Shown: positions 7,911-15,286 of the stretch, one piece after another | Position numbering within the stretch: the first letter of the stretch is position 1 | How the letters are laid out: every line of letters begins with the position of its first letter | Source of the DNA: an uncultured Eubacteriales bacterium | GTDB lineage: Bacteria > Bacillota > Clostridia > Oscillospirales > Oscillospiraceae | Length of the DNA: 64,000 nucleotides | Reading direction: 5' to 3' | Assembly (NCBI GenBank): GCA_958402445.1 | Contig: CATXTO010000006.1 | Span: 37,537 to 101,536 of the forward strand | Notes under the pieces: model-generated | Seen by the model: the letters and a program-made list of their open reading frames with translations, nothing else | Databases searched by the model: none | Told to the model about the DNA's origin: nothing | Program-made: the position numbers and the translations under genes

Positions 7911-8362
7911 TTTGTCTCCTCCCCGCCCTGCAGCTCCAGCGTCAAAACCTCTTCCTCATCGTCCACTTCTCCATTGGGGAGAAAGCCAAATTTCCGATAC
8001 AGACCATAGGCCCGGGTATTGTTCGGATGGACGTGAAGAAAAACCCGCCGAGTACCGGCTTTTTGAAAATAAGCCAGAATGCACTTCATGGCGGCGTTGC
8101 CCAAGCCCTGCCCCTGCCAGGCCTGATCCAGCATGATTCGCCAAAGCCAGTCGCCTTCCTCCGGGTCAAAGGCCAGTAAGGTAAAGCCCACCATGGTCCC
8201 ATCTACATAAATGCCCAAGGGCCGGGCGATTCCCGGAAGCTCCGCTGCATGCTGCAGGGATACTTCATTGGTTGCCACAAAGCGGGCCTGCTCCGGCTCT
8301 ACCTGCAGGGCCAGACATTGGGCGCGGTTGGCCTCCTTGATTTCTCTCAGCTCTATGTTCAC
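7907..8362 (-). CDS. GNAT family N-acetyltransferase
   Basis: A 151-residue single-domain GNAT. Motif A, the acetyl-CoA pyrophosphate loop, is Gln-Ala-Trp-Gln-Gly-Gln-Gly-Leu-Gly near residues 86-94, followed by the Asn-x-x-Ala-x-x-Leu-Tyr-x-x-Phe-Gly-Phe motif near residue 122. It resembles small polyamine or amino-acid acetyltransferases, but the acceptor cannot be told. It lies inside the cobalamin operon with 4-bp overlaps on both sides, so it is co-translated with cobT; a role in cobalamin metabolism is not implied by the family. Confidence 0.85.
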   Translation of the reverse strand: MNIELREIKEANRAQCLALQVEPEQARFVATNEVSLQHAAELPGIARPLGIYVDGTMVGFTLLAFDPEEGDWLWRIMLDQAWQGQGLGNAAMKCILAYFQKAGTRRVFLHVHPNNTRAYGLYRKFGFLPNGEVDDEEEVLTLELQGGEETK

Positions 8363-9141
8363 CTTTCATTTCCCTCCAAAAAACCCAAACGTTGCAGCCA
8401 ATTCAAAGAATCCCTGCAAATTTGATTCTCCAGCGTAAACGTGATGTCCGGGCAGCTGGTCAGCAGCCGCTCCAGGATTTGCTCCATGGGCGCCGTACCC
8501 GTTCCCAGGCCGCTGTGCAGATCCATTTCTCCCTGGTTGTTGTGAAGGTGGACATGGCGCAGCCATGGGACCATGGGGCCAATCCAGTCCAGCGGCGCGG
8601 TGCGGGATACCAGGGTGTTCGCGTGCCCCACGTCCAGGCACAGACCCAACCGGGGGTCGTCCACCTGCCGGACAATTTCTACCAGCATCTCCGGTCCCGG
8701 CTCCATCACATTCTCCAGGGCGATTAAAGTCCCCTCCGGCGCTGTTTCCAGAAACGCCCTCCAGAACGCAACCGATTGGGCTACAAACCACTCCGGAAAA
8801 TAGACCAGGGGGATGTAGCCTCCATGGACCACCAGACGATGGACGCCCAGGTCCCGGGCCACCGCAATCGCCTGCCGGTACCGGTCCGCCGCCAGAGCCC
8901 GAGCCCTGGGGTCTATAGCCGCCGGACACAGCTCCGCAAATGGGGCGTGGAACCAGAACCGGTCCAACCCGGCCATGGCGGATTTTGCCGAAGCCATATG
9001 TGCCTGCAGATTCTCATCCAGATTCTGCGCCGTGCAGAACATGGCTAGCTCCAGGCCTAGACCATATTGTAAGGCCAGGTCCCGGCTATCCGCCCCGATG
9101 GTGGACAGGTACAGCCGGTGGGTCAGCGTTCCCTTTTCCAT
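8359..9141 (-). CDS. Sugar phosphate isomerase/epimerase-like TIM barrel protein
   Basis: A 260-residue protein of the xylose-isomerase-like TIM barrel (AP endonuclease 2) superfamily. Metal-site residues typical of the fold are visible: Val-His-Gly-Gly, Leu-Glu-Asn near residue 142, Asp-Val-Gly-His-Ala-Asn, His-Leu-His-Asn-Asn and a late Thr-Leu-Glu-Asn. It is the first gene of the cobalamin operon. The ATG at 9141 is chosen because GGAGG stands six bases upstream; a longer frame to 9228 has no site. Its substrate and its link to cobalamin are unknown. Confidence 0.8.
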   Translation of the reverse strand: MEKGTLTHRLYLSTIGADSRDLALQYGLGLELAMFCTAQNLDENLQAHMASAKSAMAGLDRFWFHAPFAELCPAAIDPRARALAADRYRQAIAVARDLGVHRLVVHGGYIPLVYFPEWFVAQSVAFWRAFLETAPEGTLIALENVMEPGPEMLVEIVRQVDDPRLGLCLDVGHANTLVSRTAPLDWIGPMVPWLRHVHLHNNQGEMDLHSGLGTGTAPMEQILERLLTSCPDITFTLENQICRDSLNWLQRLGFLEGNER

Positions 9142-9343
9142 TTTCCGCCTCCAGGTCCCGCACCGCCTATTATGCAAGCCGCGGGAAATGCTGTGCCGGA
9201 AGAACCAAAACACAGTTTTTCGTATCATATCACAGGAACAGAGAAAAAGCTACTCCATCGGCGGGACTGCATTCGCTTACAAACCGTCCATGAGGAACAC
9301 AAGCACTAGTCCGAAAAAAAGCTGGGGAGTTGGAAAATTACGC

Positions 9344-9372
9344 TTGCATTTTACAGAGGGCTGTGCTATGAT
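9344..9372 (+). promoter_or_regulatory. Promoter of tRNA-Arg
   Basis: TTGCAT (9344-9349), 17-bp spacer, TATGAT (9367-9372), placed about 29 bp before the tRNA 5' end. A consensus-like housekeeping promoter. Confidence 0.8.
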
Positions 9373-9400
9373 GGATGAGCGCTTGGGACAAGCGCAGTAT

Positions 9401-9477
9401 GCGCCGGTGGCTCAATTGGATAGAGCATCGGATTCCGGTTCCGAGGGTTGGGGGTTCGAGTCCCTTCCGGCGTACCA
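9401..9477 (+). tRNA. tRNA-Arg, anticodon CCG
   Basis: A 77-base cloverleaf with encoded CCA (9475-9477). The acceptor arm GCGCCGG pairs with CCGGCGT (first pair G-T), the D-arm runs from GCTC to GAGC, and the anticodon stem TCGGA/TCCGA encloses TTCCGGT, giving anticodon CCG for codon CGG. The T-arm GGGGG-TTCGAGT-CCCTT contains two G-T pairs. Upstream lies a good promoter. Confidence 0.93.
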
Positions 9478-9504
9478 AATTTTTGTCAAAATTTATACCA
9501 AGGG

Positions 9505-9738
9505 ATGAAACAAGTGCAGAAAATAATTTATATCAGCAATAGTCGGGATTTTACCGAACAGAAAGATATTAATGAGAATAAATATCTTGTGCGGATTAAT
9601 AAATTATTAGAAGAAGGTTGGACGATTTCGCAGATGAACCCACAGACTGTGGAAGTTGATCCAAAACTTGAAAATTACCTGCATAAGGAAACATTCGTGT
9701 CTTTTGTTGTGCTTGAAAAACCCGACCAAAGCCAATAA
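9505..9738 (+). CDS. Hypothetical 77-residue protein
   Basis: A 77-residue protein starting 28 bases after the tRNA, at an ATG preceded by a short AAGGG. It contains a Leu-Leu-Glu-Glu-Gly-Trp-x-Ile near residue 35, similar to small DUF-type proteins of mobile elements that describe a long and hard-to-assign family, and no other known motif. It probably shares the tRNA promoter and ends in a perfect 18-bp terminator hairpin. Base composition is clearly more AT-rich than the neighbouring core genes, which fits acquisition next to a tRNA. Confidence 0.6.
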   Translation: MKQVQKIIYISNSRDFTEQKDINENKYLVRINKLLEEGWTISQMNPQTVEVDPKLENYLHKETFVSFVVLEKPDQSQ

Positions 9739-9772
9739 TCTCTCTTGCATCTATTTTGACCTAATGACACAG

Positions 9773-9810
9773 AAAAGACATATCTTCCCCAAGGGGAAGA
9801 TATGTCTTTT
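9773..9810 (+). terminator. Strong terminator behind the 77-residue gene
   Basis: A perfect 18-bp stem (9773-9790 with 9793-9810) with a 2-base loop, starting in AAAA and ending in TTTT, so it can act on both strands. Confidence 0.9.
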
Positions 9811-9981
9811 CTCTATACCTAAAATATGTGCTATACTTCTAGTAAATTAAATGAACCGTCTCCGTGCTTGTAACTATTCATGAATTGTTTTCTGTAGTTG
9901 CCCTCTTTTGTGCAACTGATGCAGGATTGTACTCCGTATATATAAGGACCTTGTTCTTATCATATGACAGGAGTGCTGTAC

Positions 9982-11340
9982 ATGACCGAAGAAACCTACA
10001 ATTACCGCACCAGCCCGTTTTTGCTCAGAAACCAATTCAGCGGTCCGGGCAAATGGAAACTGCCCTTGATTCCAAAAGCAAGTTTTGCGCCCGAGGAGTT
10101 CATTGATTTGCGCCTGATTGGTTTTGACCGGACCAATCTGGAGAACGAGAACCATCTGGATCGAATGGTTCACTTCTTCCTCTACGATTATAAATTTGAA
10201 CGCGTCTGGAAGCACCCGGACAACGACCTTGAAAAGCTCAGGCGATACCGGGCTGTACTCTCCCCGGATTTCAGCCTATATCGGGAGATGGATCCCGCCA
10301 TGCAGCTTTACAACGTATTCCGCAACCGCTGGTGCGGCGCGTATTTCGCCAGCGAAGGCATCCGGGTCGTCCCCACCATCAGTTGGGGCGACGAAAGTAC
10401 CTTTGAATTTTGCTTCGAGGGCGTCCCCAAGGGCAGCACAGTAGCGGTGTCCACCTATATGGTGCGTGAACATGGTAACCATGCGGATCAAAAGGAATTC
10501 TTTCTGAACGGTTACCGTGAAATGTTCCGCAGAATTGAGCCGGAGCGGATCATCTGCTACAACGAACCTTTTCCTGAAATGAACGGAAATATCATCTATG
10601 TGGACTATGAACTCTCCTCTTGGAAATATCAAAACGACAACTATGCGCCCTCTAAATATCTGCCATATATCTGCGGGGCAAAATCTCTTCCGAAAAACAG
10701 CGGCATCGTGATTAAAAGCGGATGCGTCATGCGGGACGACAAGGGCTTCAAGGGCATGGGCAGCGCCTACGGCGGGAATTGGAAGCCAAGTAAGCCAGAG
10801 GATGAGCGGTTATTGGGGACGCCCGGGGAAATCAAAGTCAGTTATAAAAAAGATGGAACTAAAATTGAATCAAAGATCGGCGAGGATGGGAAAGCCATCA
10901 AAGAGCGGCATGATACTGATCACAATCAGCCATGGGCGCATACGAATCCCCACGATCATCTCATTGATTGGTCAAACGGATTTCTTCATTTTTGCCATCA
11001 AATCAATTATCCAAATGGCGCCCCGGAATTTAAAAGCTATAAAGGAGTGAAAAATATGTCCAGTATTGTTAGATGGAACACGCCGGAGGACAATCGTTTT
11101 AAAACAATCAGTGATTTTAAAAGGTGTATGCGGCAGGGCGGTGAAGTACTCTTTAAATATGGCGGACGCAATTATAGCATCACGCAAACTCCAGAGGAAA
11201 AGATTCGGATTTCAGAATCGTACAAACAGGAAACGGAATGGTTGTGCGACACTGCCGATGAGGTGTTGGAATACATCATCGATGGCGACCGCCTGCGGGA
11301 CGTCATCACCAAAGTGGAAGTCACGGATAGAACGATCTAA
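9982..11340 (+). CDS. DUF4417 protein with extra C-terminal modules
   Basis: A 452-residue protein. About residues 1-230 match the DUF4417 type (plasmid/phage-associated, function unknown), with Trp-Cys-Gly-Ala-Tyr-Phe, Ile-Ser-Trp-Gly-Asp and Val-Ser-Thr-Tyr. A Gly-rich linker leads to a His/Asp/Asn-rich stretch (Arg-His-Asp-Thr-Asp-His ... Asn-Pro-His-Asp-His, near residues 305-325) that resembles metal-dependent or polymorphic-toxin-like tails. The last 94 residues look like a separate small protein: an in-frame ATG at 11056 has its own AAAGGAG site. The start at 9982 is preferred over 9964 because AGGAG lies eight bases before it. Single gene with a terminator; likely mobile in origin. 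Confidence 0.75.
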   Translation: MTEETYNYRTSPFLLRNQFSGPGKWKLPLIPKASFAPEEFIDLRLIGFDRTNLENENHLDRMVHFFLYDYKFERVWKHPDNDLEKLRRYRAVLSPDFSLYREMDPAMQLYNVFRNRWCGAYFASEGIRVVPTISWGDESTFEFCFEGVPKGSTVAVSTYMVREHGNHADQKEFFLNGYREMFRRIEPERIICYNEPFPEMNGNIIYVDYELSSWKYQNDNYAPSKYLPYICGAKSLPKNSGIVIKSGCVMRDDKGFKGMGSAYGGNWKPSKPEDERLLGTPGEIKVSYKKDGTKIESKIGEDGKAIKERHDTDHNQPWAHTNPHDHLIDWSNGFLHFCHQINYPNGAPEFKSYKGVKNMSSIVRWNTPEDNRFKTISDFKRCMRQGGEVLFKYGGRNYSITQTPEEKIRISESYKQETEWLCDTADEVLEYIIDGDRLRDVITKVEVTDRTI

Positions 11341-11412
11341 ATTCCTGCCCGTGGGTGACCGTATATAGGCCAAAACGGGTGCATCTACTTTAACCGAATG
11401 ACACAGATTTAG

Positions 11413-11455
11413 AGCGATATGCCAGTCTTTTGAAAAGGCTGGCATTTCGCTTTTT
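11413..11455 (+). terminator. Terminator of the DUF4417 gene
   Basis: An imperfect hairpin of about 17 bp (AGCGATATGCCAGTC with GGCTGGCATTTCGCT) followed by T5. The rest of the 395-base gap up to 11736 holds no gene that I can support, only the pepF promoter. Confidence 0.8.
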
Positions 11456-11654
11456 GAAACCCAACCGGGTACGACGCCGCTCGATACCATTCCAGAGGGT
11501 ACATTTTGTCTAAAAATAGCAGTTTTAGCCCGCGCCTGCTGCCGATTTAGCAGCGGCCTGCACATGGACACGTCTCCCCCAGGGTAGGGCGTTTTCCTTG
11601 TGTATTTCTCGCAGCAAAGCCCAGACATTCCGGCTCAAGAAGCGCCTTTTTTGG

Positions 11655-11683
11655 TTGACGAACCGGGAACTTCATGCTACAAC
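11655..11683 (+). promoter_or_regulatory. Probable pepF promoter
   Basis: TTGACG (11655-11660), 17-bp spacer, TACAAC (11678-11683), about 55 bp before the pepF start. Confidence 0.6.
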
Positions 11684-11736
11684 TATAGAAGAGTAGAAAT
11701 GGATATGCTACCATGTCAACATAAAGGAGAATTGCC

Positions 11737-13494
11737 ATGAATGAATTCTGGAACTTAGACACCCTATATCACGGTTTTGAGGACCCCCAATACGCCGCGG
11801 ACCTAGCCGCCCTGCAGGAGGCCTGCGCCGAATTCGACACATTGACCCAGCGTCTGGCAGAGCTGGAGCCGCTGCAGGTTTTGCAGCGCTGCACCCGTGC
11901 GTTGGAGGAAATCACCGCCCTGTCCAACAAGCTGGGCGAATACGCTTCCCTGCGCCAAGCAGCCGATACCCAGGATGCGCACGCCACCTCCCAACTGGGC
12001 CAAATTCTGGGCATCCTCAGCCGGAGCGCCGGCGCCAACGCCCGGTTCCAGGAATATGCCGCGGAGCTTCCGGACCTGGAGCAGCTCCTGGAGCAGGATG
12101 CGGCCTTGCAGGAGTACCGCTTCTTCTTCCAGGAAATTCAGACCAAGAGCCGGCATCTGCTGGGCAGCCGGGGCGAGGATATTATGGCCCAGATGTCCCT
12201 GTCCGGCTCCAGTGCCTGGCGCGAACTGCAGGCCAATTTGACCAGCTCTGTGCAGGTGGAGTTTCGCGGCGAAATCACGAATCTGTCCGCCATCCGGAAC
12301 CTGGCCTATGACGCGGACCCGGTAACCCGAAAGGAAGCCTATGAGGCGGAACTGGCCTGCTATAAAAAGATCAGGGATCCCGTGGCTTACGCCCTGAACT
12401 CCATCAAGCTGGAGACCATCAACGAGGCCCGGTTGCGGGGCTACGACTCCCCCCTGGACAAGGCCCTCCAGGAATCCAGGATGCAGCGGACAACGCTGGA
12501 CGCCATGTTCTCCGCCATCGACGACTACCTGCCTAAATTCTGGTCCTATCTGCGGGCCAAGGCCAAGGCCCTGGGGCATACCAACGGCCTGCCCTGGTAC
12601 GACCTCTTCGCCCCCATGGGTCAGAGTGGCAAGCGCTATACCACCCAGGAGGCCCGGGATTACCTGGTAGCGCTGTTTGGCGGCTTTGACCCGGAGCTTC
12701 GGGATATGGTGGCCCGTGCCTTTGACCACGCCTGGATCGATTTCTTCCCCCGGGAGGGCAAAACCGGCGGCGCTTTCTGCGCCGGTGTAGAGTGCCTCAA
12801 CGAGAGCCGGATTTTGACCAACTTCGACGGCGCTTTTGGGGATGTAGTCACTCTGGCCCACGAGCTGGGCCACGCCTTCCATAACCACATTCTCTCGGAC
12901 CAGCGGCCCCTGAACCGGGAATACACCATGCCCGTGGCGGAGACCGCCTCCACCTTCAACGAGTGCGTCATCGTAAACGCAGCCATCCAGGCTGCTACCA
13001 GCAAGGAAGAAAAGCTGGCTCTGATCGAAAACCAGCTCTCCGACGCCACCCAGATCATCTGCGACATTTATTCCCGCTACCGCTTTGAGACGGCGGTCTT
13101 CGCCAACCGGCCCAGCAGCTTTATGCCGGCCCAGCAGCTGTGCGAAATGATGCTGGAGGCCCAGCGGAAATCCTACGGGGACGGCCTGGACCCCCAGGCG
13201 CTGCATCCCTATATGTGGGTGTGCAAGAGCCATTACTACGGCGACGTAAGCTTCTACAACTTCCCCTACGCTTTTGGCGGTCTGTTCGCCCGGGGACTGT
13301 ACGCGCAGTACGAGCAGGAGGGTAAGGCGTTTTTGCCCAAGTATAAAAAGCTGCTGCACGAGACACCCGTGCGCACCGTGGAGGGTGCCGCCCAGGTGGC
13401 GGGCCTGGACCTGACGGATAAGGCCTTTTGGGCGCAGGGTTTGCAAATCCTCTCGGATGAAATCGATCAATTCCTGGCTCTGCTGGATGCGTAA
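11737..13494 (+). CDS. pepF: M3 family oligoendopeptidase F-type
   Basis: A 585-residue cytoplasmic zinc metallopeptidase of family M3. The zinc motif His-Glu-Leu-Gly-His with the following Ala-Phe-His lies near residue 377, and the downstream Glu ligand lies in the Thr-Ala-Ser-Thr-Phe-Asn-Glu helix near residue 402. The C-terminal Phe-Tyr-Asn-Phe-Pro-Tyr segment is typical of PepF. It cleaves short peptides. AAAGGAG precedes the ATG. The aminopeptidase gene follows after 26 bp, so the pair likely forms a peptide-degrading operon. Confidence 0.93.
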   Translation: MNEFWNLDTLYHGFEDPQYAADLAALQEACAEFDTLTQRLAELEPLQVLQRCTRALEEITALSNKLGEYASLRQAADTQDAHATSQLGQILGILSRSAGANARFQEYAAELPDLEQLLEQDAALQEYRFFFQEIQTKSRHLLGSRGEDIMAQMSLSGSSAWRELQANLTSSVQVEFRGEITNLSAIRNLAYDADPVTRKEAYEAELACYKKIRDPVAYALNSIKLETINEARLRGYDSPLDKALQESRMQRTTLDAMFSAIDDYLPKFWSYLRAKAKALGHTNGLPWYDLFAPMGQSGKRYTTQEARDYLVALFGGFDPELRDMVARAFDHAWIDFFPREGKTGGAFCAGVECLNESRILTNFDGAFGDVVTLAHELGHAFHNHILSDQRPLNREYTMPVAETASTFNECVIVNAAIQAATSKEEKLALIENQLSDATQIICDIYSRYRFETAVFANRPSSFMPAQQLCEMMLEAQRKSYGDGLDPQALHPYMWVCKSHYYGDVSFYNFPYAFGGLFARGLYAQYEQEGKAFLPKYKKLLHETPVRTVEGAAQVAGLDLTDKAFWAQGLQILSDEIDQFLALLDA

Positions 13495-13520
13495 GGCCAT
13501 ACATAGGGAGGAAGGTAACC

Positions 13521-14819
13521 ATGCAGAATCAAGAAATTCAGCCCCTCATGCAGTTTTTAGACCAGAGCCCCAGCTGTTATCACGCCATTTTTAACCTGAC
13601 CGCCCGCCTGGAGGCAAACGGCTACACCCGGCTGGCGGAATCGCAGGACTGGGCGCTGGAGCCCGGCGGACGGTATTACGTGACGCGCAATCAGTCTTCC
13701 CTAATCGCCTTTCAGGTTCCGCGGGAGCGGCCTGTCGGCTTTCTGATGGCGGCCAGCCACTCGGACCGGCCCTGCTTTAAAATCAAGGAAAACCCGGAGC
13801 TTCAGACGGCGGACGCTTATCTCCGTCTGGCAGTAGAGCGGTACGGCGGCATGCTCATGGCCCCCTGGCTGGACCGGCCCCTATCCGTGGCGGGTCGGGT
13901 CCTGGTCCGGACGGAAAACGGCCTGGAGAGCCGGCTGGTCAACGTGGACCGGGATTTGCTAATGATCCCCAATCTGGCCATTCATATGAACCGCAAGGCC
14001 AACGACGGCTTCGTCTACAACCCCGCGGTGGACCTGATTCCCCTTCTGGGCGCTACTTCGGCCAAAGGCGGGTTTGCCAAGCTGGTGGCAGAGGCCGCGC
14101 ATGCGGCGCCGGAGGATATTCTATCCACGGACCTGTTCTTGTATAACCGGCAAAAGGCCATTCTCTGGGGCCTGGAGGAGGAATACCTCTCCGCCCCCGC
14201 CCTGGACGATTTGCAGTGCGCCTGGTCCGTGCTGGATGGGTTCCTACAGGCCAAGCCCGAAAAAAGCGTCCCCGTTTACTGTGTCTTCGACAACGAGGAG
14301 GTGGGCTCCAACACCCGCCAGGGCGCGGACTCCACCTTCCTAGCAGACACCCTGGTGCGGATCTGCGCGGACGTGGGCATGCACTACCGCCGGGCCCTGG
14401 CCGCCAGCTTCCTGGTCTCTGCGGACAACGCCCACGCAATCCACCCCAACCATCCGGAGTTTTCCGACGATAACAACCGGCCCGTGCTGAACGGCGGCGT
14501 GGTTCTCAAATTCAACGCCAACCAGCGCTATACCACGGACGCGGTTTCCGCGGCGGTGTTCCGCCGGGCCTGCCAGCTGGCCCAGGTCCCGGTGCAGACC
14601 TACTGCAACCGGGCTGACCTGCCCGGGGGCTCTACCCTGGGGAACATCTCGTCCTCCCAGGTCAGCGTGCCCACGGTGGACGTGGGCCTACCCCAGCTGG
14701 CCATGCACTCCTGCTTCGAGACCGCCGGCGTGCGGGACGGTGCCTATTTGGCCCGCGCTATGGCAAAGCTCTATTCCATGGCTCTGGCGCCGGAGGCAGA
14801 CGGCTTTTTGATGCAGTAA
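13521..14819 (+). CDS. apeB: M18 family (aspartyl) aminopeptidase
   Basis: A 432-residue M18 dodecameric-type aminopeptidase that removes N-terminal, often acidic, residues from peptides. Family motifs are Ala-Ala-Ser-His-Ser-Asp near residue 76 (first zinc His), Phe-Asp-Asn-Glu-Glu-Val-Gly-Ser near residue 259 and Ser-Ala-Asp-Asn-Ala-His-Ala near residue 301, plus a late Met-His-Ser-Cys-Phe-Glu-Thr. Length is normal. GGAGG lies nine bases before the ATG. It follows pepF closely and ends at a strong terminator. Confidence 0.93.
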   Translation: MQNQEIQPLMQFLDQSPSCYHAIFNLTARLEANGYTRLAESQDWALEPGGRYYVTRNQSSLIAFQVPRERPVGFLMAASHSDRPCFKIKENPELQTADAYLRLAVERYGGMLMAPWLDRPLSVAGRVLVRTENGLESRLVNVDRDLLMIPNLAIHMNRKANDGFVYNPAVDLIPLLGATSAKGGFAKLVAEAAHAAPEDILSTDLFLYNRQKAILWGLEEEYLSAPALDDLQCAWSVLDGFLQAKPEKSVPVYCVFDNEEVGSNTRQGADSTFLADTLVRICADVGMHYRRALAASFLVSADNAHAIHPNHPEFSDDNNRPVLNGGVVLKFNANQRYTTDAVSAAVFRRACQLAQVPVQTYCNRADLPGGSTLGNISSSQVSVPTVDVGLPQLAMHSCFETAGVRDGAYLARAMAKLYSMALAPEADGFLMQ

Positions 14820-14865
14820 CGGATCCCTTCCAGCCGCTCCATGCCCGGCTGACATAGCTTCTTCC

Positions 14866-14902
14866 GCCCCGCCCCGGATAAAACCGGGGCGGGGCCTTTC
14901 TT
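14866..14902 (+). terminator. Terminator of the pepF-apeB operon
   Basis: A 12-bp GC-only stem (14866-14877 with 14884-14895) followed by CTTTCTTTT. Confidence 0.9.
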
Positions 14903-15063
14903 TTCGAGTCTTTGGGGGAGATAATCGGCCCTTTACCTCTGTCTGCATTGTGATCGCTTTTTGGAAAATCCAAAATCCCCTTATGCTTGACATTTTTCTG
15001 GTTTTATTTTAGGATGGGATAAAATAATAGGATATCGCAGCATCACTTTGAGTAACCGCACAG

Positions 15064-15260
15064 GCGATCGTGGTTCGCCCCTACTGCGTGGACTGAATTG
15101 TGGGATGTAGGGGCGACCTTTGGTCGCCCCCTGGGAGCTCCTCCGTCATTGTAGTCTGGCGGGCGGGCAAAGCATACCCCTACTGAGAGGTGCAGTCCAT
15201 TATAACGGTTCCAGGAACGACCTGGGGCCGTTCCGCGAGCGAGCGCAGCTCGCCCCTACA
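15064..15260. repeat. GC-rich intergenic repeats with hairpin
   Basis: The 10-mer TCGCCCCTAC occurs at 15075-15084 and 15250-15259, and its exact reverse complement at 15107-15116. The middle copy is part of a 9-bp hairpin (15110-15118 with 15122-15130). A further element, GGGCAAAGCATACCCC, lies near 15165-15181. Related pieces occur at 19690-19742 and 46497-46516. They resemble the short GC-rich intergenic repeats found in many copies in Oscillospiraceae genomes. No gene is seen between 14903 and 15286. Confidence 0.7.
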
Positions 15261-15286
15261 AGAGAGGATAAAAGGGGGCTCTATTG

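Noticed and set aside
9142..9343. Cobalamin riboswitch before the cob operon
   Set aside because: No B12 box or matching helices could be recognised on the minus strand.
11803..13500. A 565-residue open frame on the minus strand
   Set aside because: It is the shadow of pepF, whose zinc motif and domain order are unmistakable; the minus frame shows no family motif and GC-rich codon bias explains its length.
15064..15260. CRISPR-like array
   Set aside because: The repeats are few, in mixed orientation, unevenly spaced, and no cas gene is nearby.
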